Source: Photobacterium frigidiphilum (GTDB lineage: Bacteria > Pseudomonadota > Gammaproteobacteria > Enterobacterales > Vibrionaceae). From it: DNA of 64,000 nucleotides. Position 1 is the stretch's first letter; the number at the start of each line of letters is the position of its first letter. Position numbers and translations under genes: made by a program. The notes below the pieces were generated by a model. That model searched no databases, had not been told where the DNA came from, and worked only from the letters and a program-made list of their open reading frames with translations. The stretch is from positions 119,399-183,398 of the forward strand of contig NZ_PYMJ01000010.1 of the NCBI RefSeq assembly GCF_003025615.1. The letters run 5' to 3'. Below are positions 17,966 to 27,231 of this stretch, one piece after another.

Positions 17966-18703
17966 ATGGAAAATTTTGAAAAGAAAGTCGTATTAATCAC
18001 AGGTGGTGGAACGGGTATAGGTAAAGCGACTGCATCTGCTTTTATCGCTAAAGGTGCAACGGTAATCATTACTGGTCGTAGATTGGCAGTACTTGAACAA
18101 ACAGCTCAAGAATTAGGGGAGCAGTCTTATGCAATTGCTGGTGATGTTAGTAAAACTGGAGAGCCTAGCCGAATTATTGAAGAAGTGATTAGCAAATTTG
18201 GACGATTGGATGTGCTAGTTAACAATGCAGGAACGGGTAGCATGGGATCACTTTCTCAAACGACTGATGAGGTTATCGAAAGTATTTACCGTACTAACGT
18301 GTTTGCACCTTTAGCTCTTATTCGTGAAGCAACAATTCACCTTGCTGAAAGTAAAGGTACGGTGATCAATATTTCTTCAGTTGCAGCAAGCGCAATGATG
18401 CCTGGTGTTGCAGCTTATGCTTCTTCAAAAGCAGCGGTGGAACATGCCACTCGATTACTTGCAGCAGAGCTTGGCCCAATGGGTATTAGAGTTAACGCCG
18501 TTGCGCCAGGCCTTACAGACACAGATATCACCGAAGAAGTTAAAGCAAACGAACAAATGTTGGGGATGATCATTGCGCAAACACCGATGGGACGCTTAGG
18601 AGAACCAGAAGATGTCGCAAATGCAGTAATTTTACTGGCTGAAAGCCGCGCTGGTTGGGTCACAGGACAATGTGTTCAAGCTAGTGGTGGTTATTTACTG
18701 TAA
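17966..18703 (+). CDS. Short-chain dehydrogenase/reductase
   Basis: A 245-residue classical SDR. The cofactor motif is ITGGGTGIGKA (TGxxxGxG), then NNAG at about residues 88-91, the catalytic Ser in INISSVAAS and the YASSKAA motif (Tyr and Lys). The proline-glycine after the active site (VAPGLTDT) is also typical. An AGGAG ribosome-binding site precedes the ATG. The substrate is not predictable; the family includes many 3-oxoacyl and carbonyl reductases. It is likely co-regulated with the quinone reductase. Confidence 0.92.
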   Translation: MENFEKKVVLITGGGTGIGKATASAFIAKGATVIITGRRLAVLEQTAQELGEQSYAIAGDVSKTGEPSRIIEEVISKFGRLDVLVNNAGTGSMGSLSQTTDEVIESIYRTNVFAPLALIREATIHLAESKGTVINISSVAASAMMPGVAAYASSKAAVEHATRLLAAELGPMGIRVNAVAPGLTDTDITEEVKANEQMLGMIIAQTPMGRLGEPEDVANAVILLAESRAGWVTGQCVQASGGYLL

Positions 18704-18842
18704 CGAATATCAGAGATATTTTTATCTATGCTAGCTCCTATATTAATATCTATTGAAATAAGAAGCCTAGATAAAGGTGTCTACTCTTGGAAAATTTAAT
18801 GTTTAGTTTTAATCATATCAATGAAAAACAGTATGAGAAAAG

Positions 18843-18894
18843 TGTAGTGGTACGGTAAATTTGGCCACCTAGTTAGAGGTGATATCATCACCTC
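18843..18894. repeat. Possible insertion-sequence end remnant with palindrome
   Basis: The stretch GTAGTGGTACGGTAAATTTG, continuing GGCCACC to 18869, is reminiscent of the ends of IS3-type elements seen in vibrios. It runs into GAGGTGA/TCACCTC (18876-18882 with 18888-18894), which overlaps the end of the integrase pseudogene. No transposase is present. The identification as an IS end is from memory of such ends and uncertain. Confidence 0.3.
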
Positions 18895-20024
18895 ATAAAT
18901 CAGCCCCTTCATCTAATAAGTTCATCATCACTTCGGGTATCTGATTTTTAGTTGGATTTCCCTCATAGTGGGTTAAGTACAACTGAGTTGTACTTATAGC
19001 TTGATGTCCCGCTTCATTTTTCACTAAAACCATAGCTTACATAGCCGTTAATCCATTAAAGATTCAAGCTTGTAGGCAATAAACGTACACCGACAATCAT
19101 GAAACTCATGATTGAAATGCGGGTTACTGTTCTCTCTAATCGCAGTTCTTAGCCGACTCCATAAGGTATTAAGCGTATCTGATTTCTTCTCAGGTACTTT
19201 GAAGGGATTTCCTTCCTTTGTGATAAAGGCTGGCGCATTATCATCACCATGAAGCATGTAATACAGGGCTTTTCGTTCTTTATATCGGTCTGTTGTATGA
19301 TAATCACTAACCTCTTTCATCAACCAGACAGGCATGGAAATCGTGCGATTGGTGGAACGTTTAGTGCGGCAATTATGGGCTGGCCCAATCTTGATTTCAG
19401 TGAATATTTTACCTTTAAAGCCCTTTGGAACAACAAAATACTCTGGCTTTAAATCAGTCACCTCAATCGCTCTAACACCTGATGTTAACAAGGTTGCCAC
19501 TATCATTCTAAATTCTTGAAAGAGTCCCGCTTGATACCTTTCACATGTTGCAAGTCCAAGCCATTCAGCGGCTCAAGCTGTGTTTCTTGTGTTGGGCTTT
19601 GAATAGAACAATCAGATATCATCTGTCCATATTTTGTGTACCCAACAACCTCAAATGGAAGTTCATCAATATAGCCATGACGTTTAAATTGTCGAATCGT
19701 AGACATGGTTGACGCACCCACGGTTCGACGCATCTTGCCTTCAGTAATCTGCTTATCCAAATAGCCCCTAAATAAAAAAATGGGATAACGCTGATACTCT
19801 TGGTTTTCATCATTCCACTGAAGCTTGTTCGCTGCCAAAAACCTGAAATAGCTCAACAGACGGTAGGAAGTCGTATCGGTATCTTTTAACTGCTCAACAA
19901 TCCGTCGATTCAAAGTAAAAGCATTGGCGTAGAACTCAGGCTTTCCCTCACTAGAGAAAAGCAGCTTCACACCTTTAAACTGCATGGGCTTGTCTACGGT
20001 ATATGTAGGCTCTACACCAGACAC
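18893..20024 (-). pseudogene. Tyrosine recombinase (phage-type integrase), frameshifted
   Basis: Three pieces on the minus strand together form one integrase. Piece 1 (20024-19503) is the N-terminal core-binding part and ends at TGA in SFKNLE. Piece 2 (19506-19048) carries the catalytic Arg (TSGVRAIEV) and the HDCR box, the H-x-x-R equivalent. Piece 3 is in another frame, down to the stop at 18893-18895, and contains LVKNEAGHQAISTTQLYL with the catalytic His and Tyr. Thus every catalytic motif exists but is split by two frame breaks. The first break overlaps as ATGA, so re-initiation cannot be excluded there. The N terminus may extend past 20024 in a further frame (IEIGDVEADV at about 20027-20056). 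Confidence 0.85.
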
Positions 20025-20119
20025 ATCAGCCTCTACATCACCTATTTCAATTTACTCACTTGTTTGCACTAAATGGTAATATTGTCCCATTAGACTCACC
20101 AATCAAATAATCTAGTTTT

Positions 20120-20142
20120 AAGTTAGATTGTTAATCTAACTT
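20120..20142. repeat. 10-bp inverted repeat at the right edge of the module
   Basis: AAGTTAGATT (20120-20129), loop GTT, AATCTAACTT (20133-20142), followed by TTT. It shares the AAGTTAGA/TCTAACTT core with the repeat at 15920-15981 on the other side of the LysR-SDR-integrase block. It is a candidate attachment or recombinase-binding site. Confidence 0.65.
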
Positions 20143-20205
20143 TTTCAATAAAAAGACTAACAAATGTCAGTCTAAATAGATTACTTTTAGGTTGTGTCTA
20201 CTGTA

Positions 20206-20236
20206 AAAAAAGCCGATGATAATCATCGGCTTTTTT
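20206..20236. terminator. Bidirectional terminator downstream of cvfB
   Basis: AGCCGATGA (20211-20219), loop TAA, TCATCGGCT (20223-20231), with A and T runs on both sides. It ends the cvfB transcript on the minus strand. Confidence 0.92.
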
Positions 20237-20260
20237 GGGGGGGTGATATTTTCAGACTAA

Positions 20261-21103
20261 CTAGTCGTTGTCTTTAAGCTGAATACCTTCACGAGTAATT
20301 TCAATCAGACCTTGCTTATATAAGCCACCGATTGTTTTCTTGAACGTTGCTTTACTTGTACGGAACGCTTCGAAAATTTCATCTGGTGATGATTTATCGC
20401 TTAATGGCATAAAACCACCCTTACGTTCTAGCGACTTCAATACTTTCTCTGACAAATCGTCAACTTTTCCACGGCCTGCTTTCTGCAGTGATAAGCTGAT
20501 TTTACCGTCTGGACGCAGTTCTTTCACAAATGCTTTCAGTTTCTTGCCAACAAACAGTTTACCGAAAGATTCTGTTTTGAAGATAAGACCCGAATGCTCA
20601 TTTTCAATTGCTACTTTGTAGCCAAGGTCGGTAATTTCTATAATAACTACCTTCACTTCTTGATCAACGGTGTAATCCGCCGGCGTGTTATCAAGGAAAC
20701 GGTTAAACTTCGTTGAGCCAACGATACGACCCGATGCTTTATCGGTATAAACGCGAAGCATCACGTTGTCGCCTTCTTCCAGTTTACGGCGTTGCTCACT
20801 GAATGGAACCAACAGGTCTTTAACCAAACCCCAATCAACAAATGCACCAAAGCTACTAACGCCTACAACACGTAGCTTAGCGAACTCACCCACCTGAACC
20901 AGTGGTTCTGTCGTGGTTGCAATGATGTCATCTTGCGAATCAAAATAGATAAAAACGTTCAGCTCATCACCCAGTTGCGTGCCGGCTGGAACAGAATTCT
21001 TTGGCAAAAGAATATTACCAATGTCTTCACCACCATATAGAAACACGCCAAAATCAACTAGCTTGACGACTTCTAATGTGTTGTATTGTCCAATCTTAAT
21101 CAT
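20261..21103 (-). CDS. cvfB: CvfB-like S1 RNA-binding protein
   Basis: A 280-residue cytoplasmic protein with tandem S1-like OB folds (residues about 1-65, 68-130 and 145-215) and a C-terminal winged helix (SPDEIFEAFRTSKATFKKTI). This matches the CvfB/YitL family, where the S1 domains bind RNA. Homologues affect virulence factor expression in Staphylococcus and bind nucleic acid, but the gammaproteobacterial role is poorly defined. It is a single gene; the terminator lies 25 bases past its stop. Confidence 0.9.
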   Translation of the reverse strand: MIKIGQYNTLEVVKLVDFGVFLYGGEDIGNILLPKNSVPAGTQLGDELNVFIYFDSQDDIIATTTEPLVQVGEFAKLRVVGVSSFGAFVDWGLVKDLLVPFSEQRRKLEEGDNVMLRVYTDKASGRIVGSTKFNRFLDNTPADYTVDQEVKVVIIEITDLGYKVAIENEHSGLIFKTESFGKLFVGKKLKAFVKELRPDGKISLSLQKAGRGKVDDLSEKVLKSLERKGGFMPLSDKSSPDEIFEAFRTSKATFKKTIGGLYKQGLIEITREGIQLKDND

Positions 21104-21380
21104 GAATCCGACACTCTCTGAGTAAATAATAGTGATACATTTCGTAAAGCTAAGTCACAAACAGCGAGACATTACGCTATATACGAGTATCAATACGAAC
21201 TTTGGTCGCGCATTATACGTGATGTTAGTTCAGCTTGCCTGACCTATCTTCGGTTATTTGACTAAATTTCATGCTGTTGACACAAATCAATGCAAAATCA
21301 GCTAATAATACCCGCTTAAATACTCTAAAATTATAACCGTAAACATCAAATAACAACCTGCATAGAGGCATATAAACGAA

Positions 21381-22742
21381 GTGATCACTGTCGAAAGAAA
21401 AGATGGGCATAAACTAAAGATTTCCCATGTCATCCAGGAAACAACTAATCGACAGCTTGATATGTATATTTTCGTTCCTGGTGAACTTGGCTTACATTCC
21501 AATATCGTTACCGAGGATGAATTTTATCACAATGCTATTCACGGAAAACGTACTTACTACAGTGATATTAACCACCTACCGCTAGTACACAGTCGACTCG
21601 CCAGCCGAGGTAAACTATCAAGTGAACAGTATCGTTTAAGTTTGAGTTTGTACGCCTATCAGTATGCGCTTGCGCTCGAGAAATCAGCTCAGCAATTATT
21701 GGATGATAAACAAGAACGCGATTTAGAAGAAGTTGCAGAAGTCGCCCAACTTTGTGTGCGCATTCTTAAGCGTTTACGTAGAAGTCGACCTACGGATAAA
21801 AAGCTACTGAAATACTACGAAAATATCGATAATTACTTATCATGGTTTACCGAACAACGTTGCCTTGCATTAGTTGCACACCTACCTCGCAGCAAAGAAT
21901 ACCCAGAAATAAAGGAAATGCTGCTAGAGACCTGCAAAACAGAATCAGAGCACCGTACTAAGCACGACTACAACTCAACAAAAGCAATGCAAGATCAAAC
22001 GCGTATGTCTAACAAGATGCGTTTACTGCGTCGCTTGATTGAATACCCAGTAACAATGAAAGAAAAAACCATTGAACTGGGTAAAAATACCAAGAAAATT
22101 GTGACTGGTTTGGCTGCGGGTATCGTGATGATTTTCGTTACAATAATGCTGATTAAAGCGCGCGGTTTCTTAGGTGATATTACAGCCTCTTTCATCTTGG
22201 TACTGTCTTTGATCTATGCGGCTCGTGAAGTATTTAAAGACGATTTGAAAATAATGCTATGGCGCCTACTGCGTAAAGGCAAAGCAAAGTGGCGTAAGCA
22301 ATTCTTCGATGCAAACACGGGCCACCTAACAGGTCGACAGCTTGAATGGCTGGAATATACCAACTACGACGCATTGGAAGGCGACATTAAAAGGGTGCGT
22401 AAACACCAAGTGTCGCAACGTGAAGAAACAATATTGCATTACAAAAGTACCACTCGTATGTCACCCACTAAGTTTTTAAGTGGTTATGAGCAAACACGTG
22501 AATCAATCATGCTTGATCTACGCGTGTTAACCAGCTTAATGGAGAAAGGGTCACAGCGAATCTATCAACTCAGTGATGGGCAGGTTACCAAGGAGTCGGT
22601 TGAAAAACGTCACTTAATCAATCTGATCACCAAAGAGACAGATGAAGATGATACGGTACGTATTCAGCGATGGAAGATCATCATGAACCGTTCTCGCATT
22701 GTTGATGTGGAAGTCATGGAGACGGTCACACCTGAAAAATAA
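21381..22742 (+). CDS. Unknown membrane protein with two central membrane helices
   Basis: A 453-residue protein I do not recognise. The first 230 residues are soluble and charged, with a helical segment rich in Arg/Lys (residues about 110-145, VRILKRLRRSRPTDKKLLKY). Two membrane helices lie at about 240-262 (KIVTGLAAGIVMIFVTIMLI) and 268-288 (TASFILVLSLIYAAREVF). The last 165 residues are again soluble and basic. Both large domains would lie on the cytoplasmic side. The start is GTG at 21381 with only a weak ribosome-binding site. The neighbours (cvfB, DUF2860 gene) give no functional hint. Confidence 0.8.
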   Translation: MITVERKDGHKLKISHVIQETTNRQLDMYIFVPGELGLHSNIVTEDEFYHNAIHGKRTYYSDINHLPLVHSRLASRGKLSSEQYRLSLSLYAYQYALALEKSAQQLLDDKQERDLEEVAEVAQLCVRILKRLRRSRPTDKKLLKYYENIDNYLSWFTEQRCLALVAHLPRSKEYPEIKEMLLETCKTESEHRTKHDYNSTKAMQDQTRMSNKMRLLRRLIEYPVTMKEKTIELGKNTKKIVTGLAAGIVMIFVTIMLIKARGFLGDITASFILVLSLIYAAREVFKDDLKIMLWRLLRKGKAKWRKQFFDANTGHLTGRQLEWLEYTNYDALEGDIKRVRKHQVSQREETILHYKSTTRMSPTKFLSGYEQTRESIMLDLRVLTSLMEKGSQRIYQLSDGQVTKESVEKRHLINLITKETDEDDTVRIQRWKIIMNRSRIVDVEVMETVTPEK

Positions 22743-22908
22743 TATCACACTGTGTAATGTGGATTAATCGAGACTCAATCTGTCAGTTTAAGAATCAGTA
22801 TGTGACCTAAACTGACAGGCTTCACCACATCTATTAATCTTCTGATCTAGCCTAGCTGGAAAGCTTTTAGTGTATTTCTTATCATTAATAAAACTCCAGA
22901 CAGGAAAT

Positions 22909-23961
22909 ATGACTATTGTTGATATTAATATTGATTGGCCAATGAGATTTTCTATGCGTTACCTGAGTTTTCTTGTCTTCAGCACTACCATGGTATCATC
23001 CGCTTACGCTATGAAGCCAATTCCCCCGCAAAGTGGCTTCAGTGGTTTTATCAATCTCGGAGCCGGTGTTACCAGCGTCGAGTCCAACACGCTGGCAAAG
23101 TTCGGCGGTGTCGACCTCGGTAACAAAAGCATCGACACTCTCACTAGCTCACCTGATAGTGAAACTTCCGGTCTACCTGTACTAGGTCTGGAGATCGCCT
23201 ACACTTTTGCCAGCACCCGTACCCAGATATTTTTTGGTAACCAACTTGAAGACTATATCCGCTTCGATTTTGCCGCTCGCGCTGGTGTGCGGCAAGAAAT
23301 AGGTAATGCTGGTGTAATCGGTGTTAGCTTTTTGCAAACTCCACTTGCGACCGAAATGTGGGAAGATCCCTTTGTCACCGGCACCAATCGTACAAACACC
23401 GATCGTACCAGCAACGGCTATCGACTCATCTGGGATAAAATATACGGAACCGGACTAGAGCTTCGCTACTCTGCACGGGAAGTTGATATCGATAAGGAAC
23501 GAAGTGGTGAAGATCTGGGATTGTCTGCTGCCGATCGCGCTCTGCTGGATCGTAACGGCGATAGAAATCGTTTCTCTGTTCAATACACTTTTAACAGGGA
23601 CGAGAATAAACATAGAATTACCCCTGCAATAGCCTATATAGATCAAGATCTCGACGGCGACGCCGTAGCCTATGATGGACTGTCTTTTAATGTAAACTAT
23701 ATTTACTCAGTTAATCGCTGGAAATTTGTCACCAATGCCAGTTATGCAACTCTGGAATACGATGAAGCCAATCCTGTTTACAGTAAAAAAGCAGACAGTA
23801 ATCGATACGGTCTCAGCTTTACAGCCTTCTATAACAAACCTTTTGGTTGGGAAGGCTGGCTGGCCAATGCTGGTGTGGTCTGGTTTGAAGAAGATAGTGA
23901 TATTAACTTCTATGATTCGTCAGTAAACCTAGCAAGCATTGGGATGTTATACCTGTTTTAA
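22909..23961 (+). CDS. DUF2860 family outer-membrane protein
   Basis: A predicted 350-residue exported beta-barrel of the DUF2860 family. A signal sequence (YLSFLVFSTTMVSSAYA) precedes a mature protein with alternating beta-strand pattern and a C-terminal Phe (IGMLYLF), the usual outer-membrane assembly signal. The start at 22909 has CAGGAAAT just upstream, but gives an unusually long n-region; the ATG at 22954 would start directly with the signal peptide and is equally plausible. Base composition is visibly less AT-rich than in flanking genes. The function is unknown. Confidence 0.85.
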   Translation: MTIVDINIDWPMRFSMRYLSFLVFSTTMVSSAYAMKPIPPQSGFSGFINLGAGVTSVESNTLAKFGGVDLGNKSIDTLTSSPDSETSGLPVLGLEIAYTFASTRTQIFFGNQLEDYIRFDFAARAGVRQEIGNAGVIGVSFLQTPLATEMWEDPFVTGTNRTNTDRTSNGYRLIWDKIYGTGLELRYSAREVDIDKERSGEDLGLSAADRALLDRNGDRNRFSVQYTFNRDENKHRITPAIAYIDQDLDGDAVAYDGLSFNVNYIYSVNRWKFVTNASYATLEYDEANPVYSKKADSNRYGLSFTAFYNKPFGWEGWLANAGVVWFEEDSDINFYDSSVNLASIGMLYLF

Positions 23962-24345
23962 TGACGGTATTTAAAGGCTGGCACTCGTAAATTAAAATAT
24001 CATCTTGCACGACAAGATGGTTAAGTGTGCCTATCCTATTTTGTTATGCCTGTTTATGGTCATAAAGCCATAGTCATGACCGTTCTGCACGAATGATGTA
24101 CCTGCCTTTTGAATATCGTCCAGTTAGCCTGTCATCACTCGATTTACCCCAGTAGCGTTCTCGCCGTAACAAAGTTTTGTTGAAGACATTAACAATTCAT
24201 TCATTATCTTTAATGAATAAATATATCTACACATCTTCTGTTTTTATCTTTGCTTTATAATTCCTCCGGTTCCAAAAATAACTATTTTTATAATAAATCT
24301 AACCATTTTCTATTTTTCTTTTTTATATTAACGAGGGAGCAGCAC
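23962..24345. other. Intergenic region upstream of the second chemoreceptor
   Basis: About 380 bases with no gene. The last 100 bases are very AT-rich and probably contain the chemoreceptor promoter. I see no clear terminator for the DUF2860 gene, no repeat of the family described elsewhere and no recognised operator. Confidence 0.45.
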
Positions 24346-26439
24346 GTGTTTGCATCTATTAAAACGCGCATTGCAGTCAGCTCTGGCGTAGCAATGATAT
24401 TCACGCTTGCCATTGCAATGTGGTTTACCACGCAATCATTCACTTCCGTTCAGCAGCAAATTACCAACCGTGTTACTGAACAATTAAAAACAGCAACAGA
24501 CAATAACCTCATAGCTGCAGCTAACGAGCAAAGCAACACGCTAAATAACCAACTGGCTCCGGTTTTGGCCAATCTTGACCAATTACGTACCATGCTCGAA
24601 TTAACGGCATCACAACAAGGCAGCGCCGATCTTTTAGTTCAACAGTTTATTGCTAGCCTTAAAAATCAAAACAAAAGTGTTTTTGCCGGTTACATGGTAT
24701 GGGAATCATCACCTTGGGCTGCACCAGTCACGCAAGAAGGCCTTGCTTCATTAAATAAAGCGGGTTACCTAGCCCCATTTTTTTCCCCTACCTCGGCTGG
24801 TGGCTTTGAACCCACAGCAATGGATTCCTTCCAAAACCAATCGCTTAATAGCAATGGAGAACGTATTGACGAGTGGCATCTCGCGCCGTATGAAACAGGC
24901 AATACGTTTGTTATGGAACCGTATTATTACGACGTGCGTGGCAACAAAGAGCTGATCACTACTATCAGCAAACCATTAAAAGTTAACGGAAAAATCGTTG
25001 GTTCATTAGGTTTTGACTGGTCGTTGGCTGAATTTCAAGGCCAAAGCCAACAACTTGCTAGCGAGCTGTATGACGGCCAAGGCGACATCATGATTACCTC
25101 ATGGCAAGGTAATGTGATGGCGCACAGCAAAGCACCTGCCGATGTGGGTAAGGCTGTTTCTGGTGATATTTCACAACGTTGGGGCGACATTCAACAGCTC
25201 GCCTTAAGTAACAATCAAACACTGCTGACGATCGGTAACGACATCATGGCCGTATCATCAGTTAATACCACAGGCAAACCATGGATTGTGTTGGTATCGA
25301 TTCCTTCTAACGTGTTAACCAAAGACGTGAATGCTTTCACCGATTGGAGCACAGAGCAAAACGACCAAGCCATCACAAACGGTGTGTTGGCGGGCTTATT
25401 CGCAGCCGTCGTGGGTATTGTGGCCATGATTTTATTGGCAAATAACATCGGTACAATCATGATGCAGTTAGTTGATCGCATGCGTGATATTGCCGAAGGT
25501 GAAGGCGATTTAACCCGCCGTATTGAAATTCACAGCAAAGACGAAACGGGTCAGCTCGCGCACTGGTTCAATACGTTCGTAGCACGTATGCAAGAAACCC
25601 TGCGTCACGCGACCGAAACCGCGGAAGCCGTGGATCGCAATGCCGTTGCTGGCACCGAAAAAGCAGATGATGCGAAAACGAAACTGGCGATACAGTTGGC
25701 TGAAGTGAACTCATTAGCCACCGCGATGAATGAAATGAGTGCCACAGCCAATGAAGTGGCAAGCTCTGCTGTTCAGGCCGCCACCGCTGCGAGTCAGGTG
25801 CAAGTGAGTAGCCAAGAAGGCATTGCGAAAATGGATTACGCCGCCTGTTCAGTCACCGAATTAGCAGAACGCATTAACAATGCGCAAGCGCAAATTCAAA
25901 ACTTGGCAGAATCCAGTGCTGCGATTCAGAATATCTTGTCTGAAATTGGCGGTATTGCAGATCAAACCAATTTACTCGCTCTTAATGCCGCGATTGAAGC
26001 TGCCCGTGCAGGTGAATTTGGCCGTGGCTTTGCCGTCGTTGCCGACGAAGTTCGTAGCTTGGCAAATCGCACACAAGGATCAACCGAAGAAATCCGTGGC
26101 ATGTTATCTCGCCTCGAAAGCGAAACCCAATCAATCGTGATCTTGATGGCCGAGAGTCAACAACAAGCTCTCTCAACCCGTACCGAAACAGATTCAGCTC
26201 AAGCTGCATTAGAAGAAATCAATGCAGCAATTAACGTGGTCAACGACATGAACAACCAGATTGCATCTGCCGCAGAAGAGCAAAGTTTGGTCACCGAAGA
26301 GATCAACCGCAACGTAGTGATCATCAACGAAACCGCCAATGATGTGGTGGATAGCATGAATGCATCGTCTATCTTGTCGGAACAATTGGCTGACACGGCA
26401 ACTACATTGCGTACGGAGCTAAATCAGTTTCGTACATAA
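24346..26439 (+). CDS. Methyl-accepting chemotaxis protein with dCACHE sensor
   Basis: A full-length 697-residue chemoreceptor. The first membrane helix is at about residues 7-27, followed by a periplasmic dCACHE-like sensor (residues about 30-340; the segment [13 protein letters not shown] and [18 protein letters not shown] fit Cache domains of amino-acid receptors). The second helix is at about 346-369, HAMP at 370-422 ([11 protein letters not shown]), and the signalling domain has its tip near 535-573 ([20 protein letters not shown]). The start is GTG at 24346, because GAGGGAG stands 7 bases upstream; in-frame codons before it lack a site. A terminator follows. It is the second receptor in the window and is not paired with che genes. 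Confidence 0.95.
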   Translation: MFASIKTRIAVSSGVAMIFTLAIAMWFTTQSFTSVQQQITNRVTEQLKTATDNNLIAAANEQSNTLNNQLAPVLANLDQLRTMLELTASQQGSADLLVQQFIASLKNQNKSVFAGYMVWESSPWAAPVTQEGLASLNKAGYLAPFFSPTSAGGFEPTAMDSFQNQSLNSNGERIDEWHLAPYETGNTFVMEPYYYDVRGNKELITTISKPLKVNGKIVGSLGFDWSLAEFQGQSQQLASELYDGQGDIMITSWQGNVMAHSKAPADVGKAVSGDISQRWGDIQQLALSNNQTLLTIGNDIMAVSSVNTTGKPWIVLVSIPSNVLTKDVNAFTDWSTEQNDQAITNGVLAGLFAAVVGIVAMILLANNIGTIMMQLVDRMRDIAEGEGDLTRRIEIHSKDETGQLAHWFNTFVARMQETLRHATETAEAVDRNAVAGTEKADDAKTKLAIQLAEVNSLATAMNEMSATANEVASSAVQAATAASQVQVSSQEGIAKMDYAACSVTELAERINNAQAQIQNLAESSAAIQNILSEIGGIADQTNLLALNAAIEAARAGEFGRGFAVVADEVRSLANRTQGSTEEIRGMLSRLESETQSIVILMAESQQQALSTRTETDSAQAALEEINAAINVVNDMNNQIASAAEEQSLVTEEINRNVVIINETANDVVDSMNASSILSEQLADTATTLRTELNQFRT

Positions 26440-26477
26440 TCACAGCCTTACGTATATTCGATAACGCATAATATCAA

Positions 26478-26511
26478 AAGCTGCCGAGATTCCCCTCTGG
26501 TGGCTTTTTTT
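26478..26511 (+). terminator. Terminator of the second chemoreceptor gene
   Basis: AAGCTGCC (26478-26485) pairs with GGTGGCTT (26499-26506), including two G-T pairs, followed by TTTTT. Confidence 0.75.
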
Positions 26512-26618
26512 CGACATTAAATTCAATAACAACGTAACAAAATAACGGGAAGAAACCTGACTATACCAGCGTAATCAGGTTTAATTTTTCATATCGGAAC
26601 AGCTTTAAATATGGCTAA

Positions 26619-26963
26619 CTAGTGTTTGAAAGTATTCGTTTCAGTTTCGCTAGTTGCAGTAAGATCACCAGCAGGATTAATGAGGTGAGGCAAAATCTTA
26701 GGTAAATTTAGCTCGATATCTTTATCTTCCACTGAACTAATGACCTCGTTATACCAACCAAGCAAGCCTAGTACAGCATAGCCAATCGCATCATCACTTT
26801 CGCGGTGCTCAATAATTATCTGTAGAAACCGTAAGATAGCCTTATCATTTGATTTAGCTTGCTTTAAGGTTTCTTGAAAGATATCTGTTGCCTCAGCAAT
26901 TACACCTTCATATTCAGTATCAATCGCAACTTTAAAAGATCCACCATCAACGGAAATTTTCAT
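26619..26963 (-). CDS. Small acidic protein of unknown function
   Basis: A 114-residue soluble protein I do not recognise. It is acidic and mostly helical in composition (AEATDIFQETLKQAKSNDKA) with a low-complexity Thr/Glu tail (TATSETETNTFKH). There is no signal peptide or membrane helix. It sits alone between the chemoreceptor terminator and selO, transcribed opposite to both. Coding probability is moderate: the sequence has a normal amino-acid mix. Confidence 0.6.
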   Translation of the reverse strand: MKISVDGGSFKVAIDTEYEGVIAEATDIFQETLKQAKSNDKAILRFLQIIIEHRESDDAIGYAVLGLLGWYNEVISSVEDKDIELNLPKILPHLINPAGDLTATSETETNTFKH

Positions 26964-27231
26964 ATCAATTTAGCCTATTATTCTAATTGGTGTGAATATT
27001 ATCGAATAAACTACAACTTGTCGCTAAGCTCCCTCAAAAACACGCTTAAAATGGTTATATCTAAGTGGATAATAACCATCGAGTACATAATATTTAGCTC
27101 ATCATAGAAAGGCTTCGTTCTTACTTAGCTTGTAATACCCCTACTTTTTGTCTCTTGTTACTCTGCATTAACTTGTTACTCTTTAAGAAGAGTAACTCGA
27201 TATCATCATGCTTTTGATAAGTGAGCAGTCA

